Source: Phocoena phocoena
Taxonomy: Eukaryota > Chordata > Mammalia > Artiodactyla > Phocoenidae
Direction of reading: 5' to 3'
Length of the DNA: 64,000 nucleotides
Assembly (NCBI RefSeq): GCF_963924675.1
Contig: NC_089239.1
Location: 2,841,001-2,905,000 of the forward strand
Each line of letters begins with the position of its first letter. Position 1 is the stretch's first letter. A program made the translations under genes and the position numbers. Shown in pieces: positions 1-9,689 of this stretch. Below the pieces are notes generated by a model that was given only the letters and a program-made list of their open reading frames with translations, was not told the origin of the DNA and did not search any database.

Positions 1-655
1 TATACAATATATCCTTGTAGTTTATTTTATACATAGCAGTTTGTATCTCTTAATCCTCTACCCTCGTTCTTGCCCCTCCCCCCTTCCTTTCCCCACTGGT
101 AACCACTAGTTTGTTCTCTATATCTGTGAGTCTATTTCTGTTTTGTTATATTCATTCATTTTATTTTTAGATTCCACATATAAATTACAATACAGTATTT
201 GCCTTTCTCTGACCTATTTCACTTAGTATAATACCCTCATATCCATGTTGCTGCAAATGGCATTATTTCATTCATTCTTTTTTTATGGCTGAGTAATATT
301 CCATTGTATATATGTATCACATCTTTATCCATTCATCTGTTGATGGACACTTAGGTTGCTTCCATATCTTGGCTATTGTAAACAATGCTGCTATGAACAC
401 TGGGTGCACGTATCTTTTTGAATTAATGTTTTCATTTTCTTCAGTTACATACCCAGGAGTGGAATTGCTGGATCATATGGCAGTTCTATTTTTAGTTTTT
501 TGAGGAACCTCCAAACTGTGCTCCATAGTGGCTGCACCAATTTACATTCCCACCAACAGTGTAGGAGGGTTCCCTTTTCTCCACACCCTCATCAACACTT
601 ATTATCCTCCTCAAAACAGCAGCAACAGACACTGTGAGTGTAAGGCCAGGGGATT
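1..655 (-). mobile_element. L1 3' end, antisense, cut by window edge
   Basis: The sequence reads as the reverse complement of an artiodactyl-type L1 3' UTR and the last part of ORF2. Typical landmarks are the antisense phrases for the ORF2 C-terminus near 300-400 and the 3' UTR near 100-180. The frame is broken, so this is a dead fragment. It lies in intron 1 of HGSNAT. Confidence 0.8.
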
Positions 656-703
656 CTGACATCTTTGTACCTTTTTACATTATTTGAGCATTTTTTAAAA
701 AAA

Positions 704-933
704 CCAATGAGTCTGTGGGATTAGCAGATGCAAACTATTATATATAGAATGGATAAGCAACAAGGTCCTACTATAGAGCACTGGGAACTATATTCAGTAT
801 CCTGTGATAAACCACAATGGAACAGAATGTGAAAAAGAATGTATATATATGTATAACTGAATCATTTGGCCATACAGCAGAAATGAACACATTATAAATC
901 AGCTATAGTTCAATACAATAAACTTTTTAAAAA
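704..933 (+). mobile_element. L1 3' UTR fragment, sense, 5'-truncated
   Basis: A short piece of L1 3' UTR ends in an A-rich run near 925-933. The same 13-14 bp (ccaatgagtstgt type, one or two mismatches) occurs just before it at 704-716 and just after it at 934-947, as expected for a target-site duplication of an independent 5'-truncated L1 insertion. Confidence 0.75.
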
Positions 934-957
934 CCCAATGAGTGTGTAGTCTGTATC

Positions 958-969
958 ACTCACATACTC

Positions 970-1000
<31 letters not shown>

Positions 1001-1002
1001 AA
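958..1002. repeat. (CA)n microsatellite
   Basis: About 14 uninterrupted CA units at 968-996 with looser CA-rich flanks. A likely length-variable site. Confidence 0.9.
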
Positions 1003-1081
1003 GGACGAAATTCCTAAGCCATCCAATATGACGCCGAAATTGAAACTGATGCTCAGTTTCTAGAAAAAGCTGCCAACAGCA

Positions 1082-1275
1082 GGGACTTCCCTCGTGGTGC
1101 AGTGGTTAAGACTCCACGCTCCCAATGCAGGGGGCCCAGGGTTCGATCCCTGGTCAGGGAACTAGATCCCACATGCATGCTGCAACTAAGAGTTTGCGTG
1201 CCACAACTAAGGAGCCCGCCTGCCGCAACTCACCCTGTGCAACCAAACAGGCAAATAAATATTTAAAATAAAAAG
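1082..1275 (+). mobile_element. tRNA-derived SINE (CHR-2-like)
   Basis: Starts with the gggacttccc head and carries the B-box-like ggttcgatccctggtcag. It has the 'ccacaactaaggagc' body and an A/T-rich tail. This SINE family is typical of cetaceans and related artiodactyls. Confidence 0.85.
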
Positions 1276-1774
1276 AAATACCAGGGCAGCCTCAAGGAGC
1301 ATTACATACAACAGACAATTCCCTCTTCCTGTCTACAATGTCTTGGTGAGGAAATAAACCAAACAAAGTCACGTTTCAATAGTGCCCAAGTAACTGTACT
1401 GCTCGCATATTAGGCTTTTACTTCATTTCCAAATACTTAAATTTCTGGTTCTAGCTCCCTGCTCGTAAGTGTCTTTGCTGAGCATATCTGAAAAGACATA
1501 GTGTACTTAATTTTTTTTTTTCTTTTCAAGTAAACTTGAGTCCACAAATCATATAAAGGTGGAGTTCTTAGTAGGAATCTGTCCCGCCCAAGGTGCCTCC
1601 AGGTGGCACTAAAAGCCTGGCTGACCTGGCAACACTGCTCTGTGTAGGTTCGGGAGTTGATGGCTGCAGAACGCTACTAGTACGCTCTCCCTCACTACAC
1701 AGAATCACTGCTTAGAAACTTACCTTTTTCCTACAATAATTATCAGTATTAACTGATGCTAAAGCACAAAAATA

Positions 1775-1885
1775 GAGCGTTGTACGGGTTCAGTCTCTGA
1801 CAAATTGTGACAGGGCAGATTATGTAACCCCTTGAGGTCCGTTGCTCGATTATAAAAGGGAGGGAGTGACGAGACTGAGCTCGGG
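1775..1885 (+). mobile_element. MIR fragment (degenerate)
   Basis: The order of short matches (gggttcag, tgtgac, ttatgtaacc, tataaaa-ggg) follows the MIR core and tail. This explains the TATA-like string here. The match is weak, so the call is tentative. Confidence 0.4.
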
Positions 1886-2941
1886 GACGGGGGAGACACT
1901 GTATTAAACGTAATCAGCTAAGATGCTTTTTCAAAATTGATTTTGTCTTCTCCCTACAACATTTGATTGAGGAGGAGGGGCAGTTTGAACCACACACGCT
2001 GACACCAAAACCCCGCGTTCTGATACAAAGGTGATGGGATGAAGGGAGCAGAGGCAAGTGGCCCCCAGCTACCCAGGTGATAAGGAGACCTTCCCCAACA
2101 CTGACCGAACCGGGTTTGCGGCCCTTGGCTGATCCCAAGGGCTGACCTTCGACCACAGCATCCCCTGGGGAGGGGCTTGGGACTGAGATCTTCTAGGGCC
2201 CTGGGTCCTCGTCCAAGGAGTCTAGCGGGAGGCCCTGGAATTTGCCTTTTTTTTTCCACTTCCCTGGCGAGCTCGGAGACCAGGCAAGCTGGGGAAACGC
2301 TCGCTGAGCCGAGGTTCACCTCTCCTCTCCTCCCTGCCGGACATGAGCACCGATCCCCCCGAGCCCTCCCAGGCCGCCGACCTCGCCCGGGGCGCCCCTG
2401 CAGACCGCAGCCCCGGCGCTCCGCCCGTCACCATGGAAGCGGAACCGCCCAGCGGGCCGGGGAGGCTCGCTCGAGATCCGACCCCGCGCCTCGGCCGCCA
2501 GCTCCCGCGCCCGCCGCCTCCCGCGCGCTCCCGCTGCGCCCCCGGCCCGGGCCGCGGTGACCCCGGAGCCCAGCACAGCCGAGCCGGCCTCTCCGTCCCG
2601 CCGCGCACGGAGCTGCGCGCTCGGGCCGCGGCTCCGGCGGGTCCCCCGCAACCCCTCCGTGCGGCGGACGGAGCGGGGCGCCGGCCCGGCTCCGATCAGC
2701 TTTGCATTAGGGGGCGACAGGTCTCCGGGTCAAAGGCACTCCATGAAGCCCGAGGAGCGCCACTCCCGCCCTCCTGCGTCCTCCCGCGGGTCGGCCTCCG
2801 TGCACGAGCCCCGGCCCCGCCACGACAGCGCGGCGGAAACGACACGCGAGTTCCGGGCGCTGCTCCTCCAGAGCTGTCCCGCGCGCCGCCCCGGGGAGGG
2901 ACAGTCGCCGCCCCGCGGGCCCGGCCAGAGCGCGCACTCAC

Positions 2942-3134
2942 CTGGCGTCGGGGAGCTGCCGGGGGCCAGCAGCGCGGCGCTCAGCACGGACGCGGCCAGC
3001 AGCAGCGCGGCCAGCGCCCGGCCCGCGGCCCCCGTCCCGCTCATTCCGCCCGCCGCCCCCGCGCCGCCGCCGCCGCCGCCGCCGCGCTCCCGGGACCCGC
3101 GCTGCTCGGCCGCACACGGCCGCGAGCCCGTCAT
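2942..3134 (-). CDS. HGSNAT: HGSNAT coding exon 1 (N-terminus; rest of gene lies left of the window)
   Basis: This is the first coding exon of heparan-alpha-glucosaminide N-acetyltransferase, the lysosomal multi-pass membrane enzyme that transfers acetyl from acetyl-CoA to terminal glucosamine of heparan sulfate. The frame starts MTGSRPCAAEQ and runs through a glycine-rich stretch coded by a GCC/GGC triplet tract (3061-3085). A second Met follows at 3044-3042 (MSGTGAAGRAL), then the hydrophobic signal-like core ALAALLLAASVLSAALLAPG. The exon is 193 nt (64 codons plus one base) and ends CCAG|GTGAGT, a consensus donor, in phase 1. Human HGSNAT also has two in-frame Mets, with the signal segment after the second. 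No second exon is visible down to position 1. Assignment rests on my memory of the human N-terminus and on gene order after FNTA and POMK. Confidence 0.9.
3062..3086. repeat. GCC triplet tract inside HGSNAT exon 1
   Basis: Seven to eight GCC units in the plus reading (GGC on the coding strand) encode a run of glycines between the two possible start codons. Tracts of this type often vary in length between individuals and species. Confidence 0.85.
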
Positions 3135-3345
3135 CGCCCGGCGCTCGGCCCCGGGGGCGGGGCGCGAGCCACCGCGGGGGCGGGGCGGCGGCGGATCTTC
3201 CGGGGGAGGGGAGCTCACCGCGCCCGGAGCCGCTGCGCAGGGTTTTGGTTTTTTGGGGTGTTTTTTGTCCTGAGGAGAGACGCGTCGCGTCGGGAAGAGA
3301 GGGCCCCGCAGGCCCCGAGCCGCCGCTCCGCGGTCCCTCACCACC

Positions 3346-3650
3346 CGCTGAGCGACATTACGCTGAATCCCTGCGTCCAGCCATTCGCCATACAAACGGG
3401 TGTTAGTGTCCTCTGTCCACTGTTCTGAGTCCCAGCCCCCAAGGCGTTTGCTATCCAGAGGGAGAGTTGCGACATAAAAGCCACCGTGTGTTACCACCAC
3501 TTGGAAGCGCTGGTTGCCTGTCCCGGATGAAGTTAAAGGCTCGCAGGCACGATGACCCCGCGGTTACACTCCTAGCTTTGCGCCCGGGGAAACTAACATA
3601 CGCATGAAGGGCAGATCCAGTCATGCTTGAGGCAGAGTGGTTTGAAACTG
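3346..3650. other. Upstream flank of HGSNAT, no gene seen
   Basis: Sequence drops quickly from CpG-rich to ordinary composition. I see no exon, repeat landmark or promoter element I can name. Confidence 0.5.
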
Positions 3651-3654
3651 CAAG

Positions 3655-4085
3655 AACCTGTAAATGATCTAAATGTCCATCAGTGGAGAAAATGGATGAA
3701 TTGTGGTGCAATGCATACAGCAGTAGAAATGATCTAGACTTACCTGTGTCCACACGGATGAATCTCAAAAATAAGGCTGAGAGGGAAATGCAAGTTGCAG
3801 AAATATCTTTGTAATATCATACATAAAGTGTAAAGGCAAGCAAAATAGGTATGTTGTTTAGGCTTATATGCATGTGTAATAAAAGTATAAAGATACATAT
3901 GGAAAGTTAAACACAGAATTTAAGCCGTGGCTGGGAATAGGGAGGAGGCACAATGTTGAGGTCCAGCTTCACGGTGGGCTTCAGCCAGAGAAGTTATTGC
4001 TTAGGTAGGGTGATAGATTTATGCGTGCTCTCTATATTATTTTTTATACTTCTCTGTATATTGAATGACTTGATAACTTTGTAAA
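3655..4085 (+). mobile_element. Old L1 3' fragment
   Basis: The 'aaatgtccatcagtgg...atggatgaa' phrase and the following text match the end of ORF2 and the 3' UTR of old mammalian L1, much diverged. Confidence 0.6.
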
Positions 4086-4495
4086 GCTACAATACAGTGT
4101 GATGAGTGCTATGTTCATAGAAGGACAAGACGCTAAGATAGCATTTGATGGAAGCACCTAAGCTAGTCTGGGAAGCCTCCCAGGAGGACTGACATTTAAA
4201 CTGAGTCCTGAGGGATGTGAGCCAGGAGGAGGGAGGAAGAGCGTTCCTAACAGAAGGAACAGCCTTTGCGAAGGCTCAGAGAAAGCACGTCTCAGTGCAG
4301 GAACTGGAAGAGACCCAGTGTGACGGAGCAGAATTCTGTGAGGGAAAGGAGGAGACAGGAGGTGAGCTGGACAATAGAGTTGAGTTTAGGCGTCTTCTTA
4401 AGGACAGTAGCAAGCTGTTGAGTTTTACGGTGGAGATAACTTTCAGGAAAGTCATGGTCAGGAACTATCTGATAAAGGTCAGTCACGTGGGTTTT
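4085..4495 (-). mobile_element. L2 fragment, antisense
   Basis: Reads as the reverse complement of L2: 'gacatttaaactgagtcctgagggatg', 'gaacagcctttgcgaaggc' and similar phrases are old L2 markers. Two further antisense L2 blocks near 30 kb and 32-34 kb share these phrases. Confidence 0.65.
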
Positions 4496-4559
4496 CTCAG
4501 AGAAAACAAACCTCTGTGCCTGAAGGTCAGGAAGAAGTTCAGTGACTCCTTTTTTCCTC

Positions 4560-5070
4560 CTTGCCCGGCCCCACTGTTCAAAATCCCAGGAGTTGAGGGA
4601 CACTGGTGTATAAGGAGTATGACAAGACCATCGCCAGCTAGACATCTGCTGTCCAACAGCTTCTCTGGTCCCCACAAAACCAGAATGGGCCACAGAGCCC
4701 CTTGGGTGGATGTGCCCTTCTCTGCTTCCTCTTCGAGGATGGCTCTTTCAGCTCTGTCACAAACCTCCATGCCCAGAAGAATCTGGAATTCCTGTCTTAG
4801 GGCTGAGCATGGCTGGTCCCTCTACCTAGAACACTCTTCCCCCGACACCACACAGACCCTCCCTCACTTCATTCAGGTCTCAGCTCACCTGTTACCTTCT
4901 TTCCCAATACCCCTATTTAAAACTAAAACAGTCTCTATCCCTGTGTCCTGCTATATCTGCTTTGGTTTTCATTCTACTCATATCTACCTGACATTATAAT
5001 GTGTGTTTGTTTTTCTGCTTCCCTTGCACTAGAATGTAAGATCCATGAAGGCAAAGAGTTTGTCCTGAGG
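4560..5070 (+). mobile_element. L2 3' fragment
   Basis: Ends with the L2 3' signature 'actagaatgtaagatccatgaagg', preceded by 'cattcaggtctcagctcacc'. Any open frame across it is incidental. Confidence 0.7.
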
Positions 5071-5309
5071 GCAAGAACCTTCTCTGTTAAGCTATAATGC
5101 ACAATAAACAGACACCCAGTCTTGTGGCTTATTTCAGCAAAAGCTCATGTCTTGCTCACATTCATGTCCAGTGCTTCATTCTACCATGACTGCAGCCGTG
5201 GAGAAATGACGTAGCAAATCCTACACTGGCTCCTGCCCAGCAGAGAGAGGCCTGTGACTGGCATTCACTGGCCAAAGCAGGTCATATGATTCCAATGTGA
5301 CAAACACAT

Positions 5310-6125
5310 GCAGAAATAAAATTGGACAAAATTCAACATCTATTCAACTCTCAACAAAATAGGAATAGAAGGCAACTTCCTCAATTTGATAAATGGCATC
5401 TATGAAAAACTTACAGCTAATATGACACTTGAAAGACAATATTTTTTGCCTAGAATCAAGAACAAGGCAAATATATCTGCCCTTACCACTTCTACTCAAC
5501 ACTGTCCTGGAGGTCCCAGTCAGTGCAATAAGGCAAGAAAAAGAAATTAAAAGCACATAAATTGGCTTTGTTCAAACATGACATGATTATATATGTGTAA
5601 AATCTTAAGGAATCTGCAAAATAAAAGCTGCTAGAACTTAAAGTGAATTTAGCAAGGTCACGAAATTCAAAGTCAATATACAAAAATAGATTGTATTTTT
5701 ATAACCTAGATATAAACAAAATTGAACATTGAGATTTTTAAAATAGCATTTACAGTAAGTTTTTTAAATGAATACGTAAGTAAATTTAACAAAATATATA
5801 TAAGCAACAAACATGGATGGATCTCATAAACATTACACTGAATGAAAGAAGACAGACTCAAAAAGGTATATACCATACTGCATGATTCCAACTACATGAA
5901 ACTCTGGGAAAGAAATTCTAATCTTTCTAAGAATAAAGCAGAGAGTCATTGCCTGGGGCCAGCAGTGGAGAAAGGATTGAATGGGATGGGGCACATAGGA
6001 AATTCCAGAAGAGATAGAAATGCATTGTGTTTTATCTGTAGGGGTGGTGACACAAGTATATAAATGTATCAAAACTCATTGAAATGAATACTTTAAATGG
6101 TTGCATTTTATTATATATAAATTGA
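5310..6125 (+). mobile_element. Old L1 ORF2 and 3' fragments
   Basis: The first half recalls the L1 reverse-transcriptase region ('aaattcaacatctattc', 'ctgccctta...ctcaacactgt') with many stops. The second half recalls the old L1 3' end ('tgattccaactacatgaaactctgg'). Confidence 0.65.
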
Positions 6126-6359
6126 GCTTTTCCCTCGGGAAATCACCATGGATGGGGTGCCATGTACAGATGTAGCACACACAAAGCAGCAAATTTGAAG
6201 CAGAGAAGAGTTATTTTGGAAATGTTGAGTTTGAGATGTTCTTTGGAGAAATGTCTATTCATTTCACTGGATGGTTTGTGGGTCTTTTGCTGAGTTGTAG
6301 AAGTTCTGTATATATACTGGATATCGATCACACATCAGATATATGATTTGCAAATAACA

Positions 6360-6745
6360 TTGATATAAAAGGAGAGTTAAGTATTTGGGGAAAATCAGTA
6401 CTTACGTGGCAAGTGAAATTGTGAAAGAGGATGAGATTACCCAGGTAGTGTGTGTAGGGCTGAAAACGGAAACCGGGAGCTGTGGGGTGGGCAGAGACTG
6501 AGTGGAAGAAGCCAGAGGGGTGGGAGAAAGCTAGGGGGTGGGAAGCCACAGCAGTCAAGGGGGATTTCAAAAAGGAAAGGACTGAAAAGTGCACATTAAA
6601 TGTAGCCATTAGTGACCTGGTGAGAGCAGTTTCAGGGCAGTAGTAGTAGCAAAGTTCAGACTGCAGTGGGTGGAGGGGTCAAAGGAATACAAAGAAGCGT
6701 AGACACTTAAACAAGTTGTTCTCGGACAACTGGATAGGCATATAG
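6360..6745 (-). mobile_element. L2 fragment, antisense
   Basis: The phrase 'gtgacctggtgagagcagtttcagg...gcagtgggtgg' is the reverse complement of L2 ORF2 text. Diverged and without coding capacity. Confidence 0.5.
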
Positions 6746-6754
6746 CATATAGCA

Positions 6755-7125
6755 AAAGAGTGAAGCTGGACCCTTACTTTACACCATATGCAAAAATTAA
6801 CTCAGTACTTTAATGTAAGAGTCAAAACTAAAATCCTATTGGGAGAAAACATAGGGGTTCATCTTCATGACCTTGGATTTGGCCTTGGAGTCTTTGTTAC
6901 TCAAAAGCATGACTAACAAAAGAAAAATACAGTCAAATTGGACTTCATCAAAATTTAAAAAAAATTTTTTAAAAGACACTGTCAATAAAGTAAAAAGACA
7001 ACTCAGAGAATATGAGAAGATATTTGCAAATCATACATCTGATAAGGAACTTGTATACAGAATATATGAAGAACTCCTACTCAACAGCAACCAAAACCAA
7101 ACAACTTGATTCAACAATGGGCAAA
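6755..7125 (+). mobile_element. L1 ORF2 fragment interrupted by a younger L1
   Basis: Codes in places for the L1 ORF2 C-terminal half and ends at 'gggcaaa' (7119-7125). The next part of the same ORF2 text resumes at about 13275. The younger L1 at 7126-13274 therefore sits inside it. Confidence 0.75.
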
Positions 7126-7128
7126 AGA

Positions 7129-8754
7129 GGGGGCGGAGTCAAGATGGCAGACTAGGAGGACGTCAAATTTGTGTCTCCTCACAACTAGGGCACCTACCAG
7201 GCACCAGAGGGGGACAACGGACACCTAAGGGGATGGGAGGGACCCCAACTGGGTAGGATGTGGGGCTTGGGGCAAGTGAAGAGAGAGGAAAAGTGGAGGC
7301 AGGATGGGACTGCCCCACCTGAGGGGTGGCTGGGGGAGGGGAAGGGATCCCATGCCTGAAGGGGGAAATGGGGGGACCATTGGGAGGGCAGAGGATCAAA
7401 AGGGAGCATGCACAGGTTTCTCCTGCCCACCTGGGCCCCCAGGAACCTGCTGAGATCCCCGGCCTGATCCTCTGCTCACTGAGGCCCCCTCCAGCTGCAT
7501 GGGTCCTGAGGGAGTGGGAGGGACGGAAGGGGAAGCAAAAGTAAAGGCCGGACCTACAGGATGGGCACCCCTGAGGGGCGGCTAGGGGAGGGGAGTTGTT
7601 CCTACACCCAGCGGGACCCACCCACAGTTAGGGGTCCAGCATCGATGGGGGAGACCCTGGGGGAGGGGCATGGAGGAACAGAAGGGAACAGGGCCAGCAC
7701 TTTCCCTGTCCTCTTAGGCACCGGGGAACCTGTAGGGCTCCCGGGCCTAATCCTCTGCCCTCGGAGGCTCCCTCCTACCGCGCAGAGCCCAAGCCCCACC
7801 CCTACACCCCCACCCGGGGCCCCACGTCTACACTCGGAGACCCCCTCTGATACCCCCTCCAACACACTGGGCCTAAACCCCACCCACACACCCTCACTCA
7901 GGTGGCTACCTCCAAACTCAGGAACCCCATACAGCAGAGGCCCTCCTTTCCACGTGCTGCTGCTCCCCTTCTGCGCATGTCGTAAGCAGAGGCCCTGCCC
8001 ACACTTGAACATTTCACCACCTAGGCCCCGGCCCATGCTCTAATGTCACCCCCAACCCACCTAGGTCCCGCCCCACCCAAAACCCTGCCCCTGCCGAAGT
8101 TCCAGCCCCCGCCTAAACCCCACCCCCAGAGCCAACGCTTTTTTTTTTTTCTCTTTTACATTTTCCTGTTTTACCTTGTTGATTCATTGTTGTTGATCCT
8201 TTTATATTTTTATTTTTCCTAAAAAATCTTTTATTTTTCTAATTTTATTTTATTCTTTATACTTTGTTATTGTTCTCTCCTTCTGGCTTGTCCCCCCCCC
8301 CTTTTTTTTTCTCTTTTTCTATTGTGGCTTTATTTTACCATGTTGCAGTTGTTTCAATTATAGTTTTATTTCTCCTAATATAATTTTTATCTTCCTAATT
8401 CTATTTTGTTTTTTACTCTTTGATATTGTACTGCTGCTTTTTTTCTTTCTTCCTTTTTTTTTTTTTTTTTTTTTTACTGTGCCACAAAGGTTGTGGGATC
8501 ATGGTCCCCAGGCCAGAGGTTGGGCCAGGGCTCCTCTGGTGGGAGTTCTGAGTCCAAACCACTGGACTAACAGAGAACCGCAGACCCCACAGAATATCAA
8601 TTGGAGTGAGGCCTCCCAGAGGTGCTCATCTCAGCACCAAGACCCAGCTCTATCCAACTGCCTGCAAACTCCAGTACTGGACACCTCAGGCCAAACAACC
8701 AGTAAGACAGGATTACAGCACCACACATCAAAAAAAAAAAAAAAAAAAAAAAGA
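7129..8754 (+). promoter_or_regulatory. L1 5' UTR with two diverged internal units and a T-rich leader
   Basis: Two stretches share the same order of phrases: one from about 7316 to 7510 and one from about 7566 to 7785. Each starts cc(c)ctgaggggyggctrggg and ends ggcctratcctctgc...gaggc. A duplicated 5' UTR monomer is the simplest reading. From about 8140 to 8480 the leader is nearly all T and A with scattered G/C. This region would be the internal promoter of the L1. The element is dead. Confidence 0.6.
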
Positions 8755-9612
8755 AATGACAAAAAAAAATGTTAGAGACAAAAAAACAAGGTAAAAACTT
8801 AAAAGACCAAATAAATGAAGATGAAATAGGCAACCTACCTGAAAAAGAATTCAGAGTAATGATAGTAAAAATGATCCAAAATCTCGGAAACAGAATGAAG
8901 AAAACACAAGAAACATTTAACAAGGATCTAGAAGAACTAAAGAGCAAACAAACAATGATGAACAACAAAATTACTGAAATTAAAAATACTCTAGAAGGAA
9001 TCAATAACAGAATAACTGAGGCAGAAGAACAGATAAGTGAGCTGGAAGATAAAATGGTGGAAATAACTGCCAGGGAGCAGAATAAAGAAAAAAGAATGAA
9101 AAGAATTGAGGACATTCTCAGAGACCTCTGGGACAACATTAAACGCACCAACATTCAAATTATAGGGGTCGCAGAAGAAGAAGAGAAAAAGAAAGGGTCT
9201 GAGAAAATATTTGAAGAGTTCATAGTCGAAAACTTCCCTAACATGGGAAAGGAAATAATCAAGTCTAGGAAGCACAGAGAGTCCCATACAGGATAACCCA
9301 AAAGAGAAACACGCCAAGACACATATTAATCAAACTATCAAAAATTAAATACAAAGAAAAAATATGAAAAGCAGCAAGGGAAAAACAACAAATAACATAC
9401 AGGGAATCCCCATAAGGTTAACAGCTGATTTTTCAGCAGAAACTCTGCAAGCCAGAAGGGAGTGGCAGCACACATTTAAAGTGATGAAAGGGAAAAACCT
9501 ACAACCAATATTACTCTACCCAGCAAGGATCTCATTCAGATTCAACGGAGAAATTAAAACCTTTACAGACAAGCAAAAGCTAAGAGAATTCAGCACCACC
9601 AAACCAGCTTAA
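8755..9612 (+). pseudogene. L1 ORF1 (broken)
   Basis: Codes for an L1 ORF1-like RNA-binding protein. A lysine- and glutamate-rich coiled coil is readable at 8769-9296 (for example EEQISELEDKMVEITARE). The C-terminal domain is readable at 9364-9612 (LTADFSAETLQARREWQ, then ILLYPARISF). A frame break or stop near 9297 separates them. The family protein is a trimeric chaperone of L1 RNA. This copy cannot make it whole. Confidence 0.8.
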
Positions 9613-9689
9613 CAACAAAGGCTAAAGAAACTTCTCTAGGCAGGAAACACAAGAGAAGGAAAAGACCTACAAAAACAAACCCCACACAA

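Larger units (their letters stand above)
2160..3345. promoter_or_regulatory. CpG island over HGSNAT promoter, exon 1 and start of intron 1
   Basis: The stretch is very rich in C, G and CpG compared with AT-rich flanks on both sides. Just upstream of the minus-strand start codon are two GGGGCGGGG-type boxes (about 3153-3165 and 3175-3188), which fit Sp1/KLF sites. There is no TATA box in the right place. This is a typical housekeeping promoter, as expected for a lysosomal enzyme. The CpG island extends about 780 bp into intron 1. Long open frames on both strands here are a by-product of the base composition. Confidence 0.85.

Noticed and set aside
1082..1275. tRNA gene or CRISPR-like spaced repeats suggested by recurring tRNA-like blocks
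   Set aside because: The blocks are dispersed SINEs with A tails and their own target duplications. The tRNA-like part lacks a full cloverleaf, and CRISPR does not occur in animals.
1848..1860. TATAAAA motif that could suggest a plus-strand promoter
   Set aside because: It falls in the right place of a degenerate MIR tail. No gene follows, and it lies in HGSNAT intron 1.
2343..3428. Long open frame (361 codons) and several others on both strands in the HGSNAT promoter region
   Set aside because: Very high GC content removes stop codons in all frames. Only the minus-strand exon 1 frame has a recognisable protein, a proper donor and a known homologue.
4217..4999. 260-codon plus-strand frame
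   Set aside because: It spans an antisense L2 and a sense L2 fragment and matches no protein that I know.
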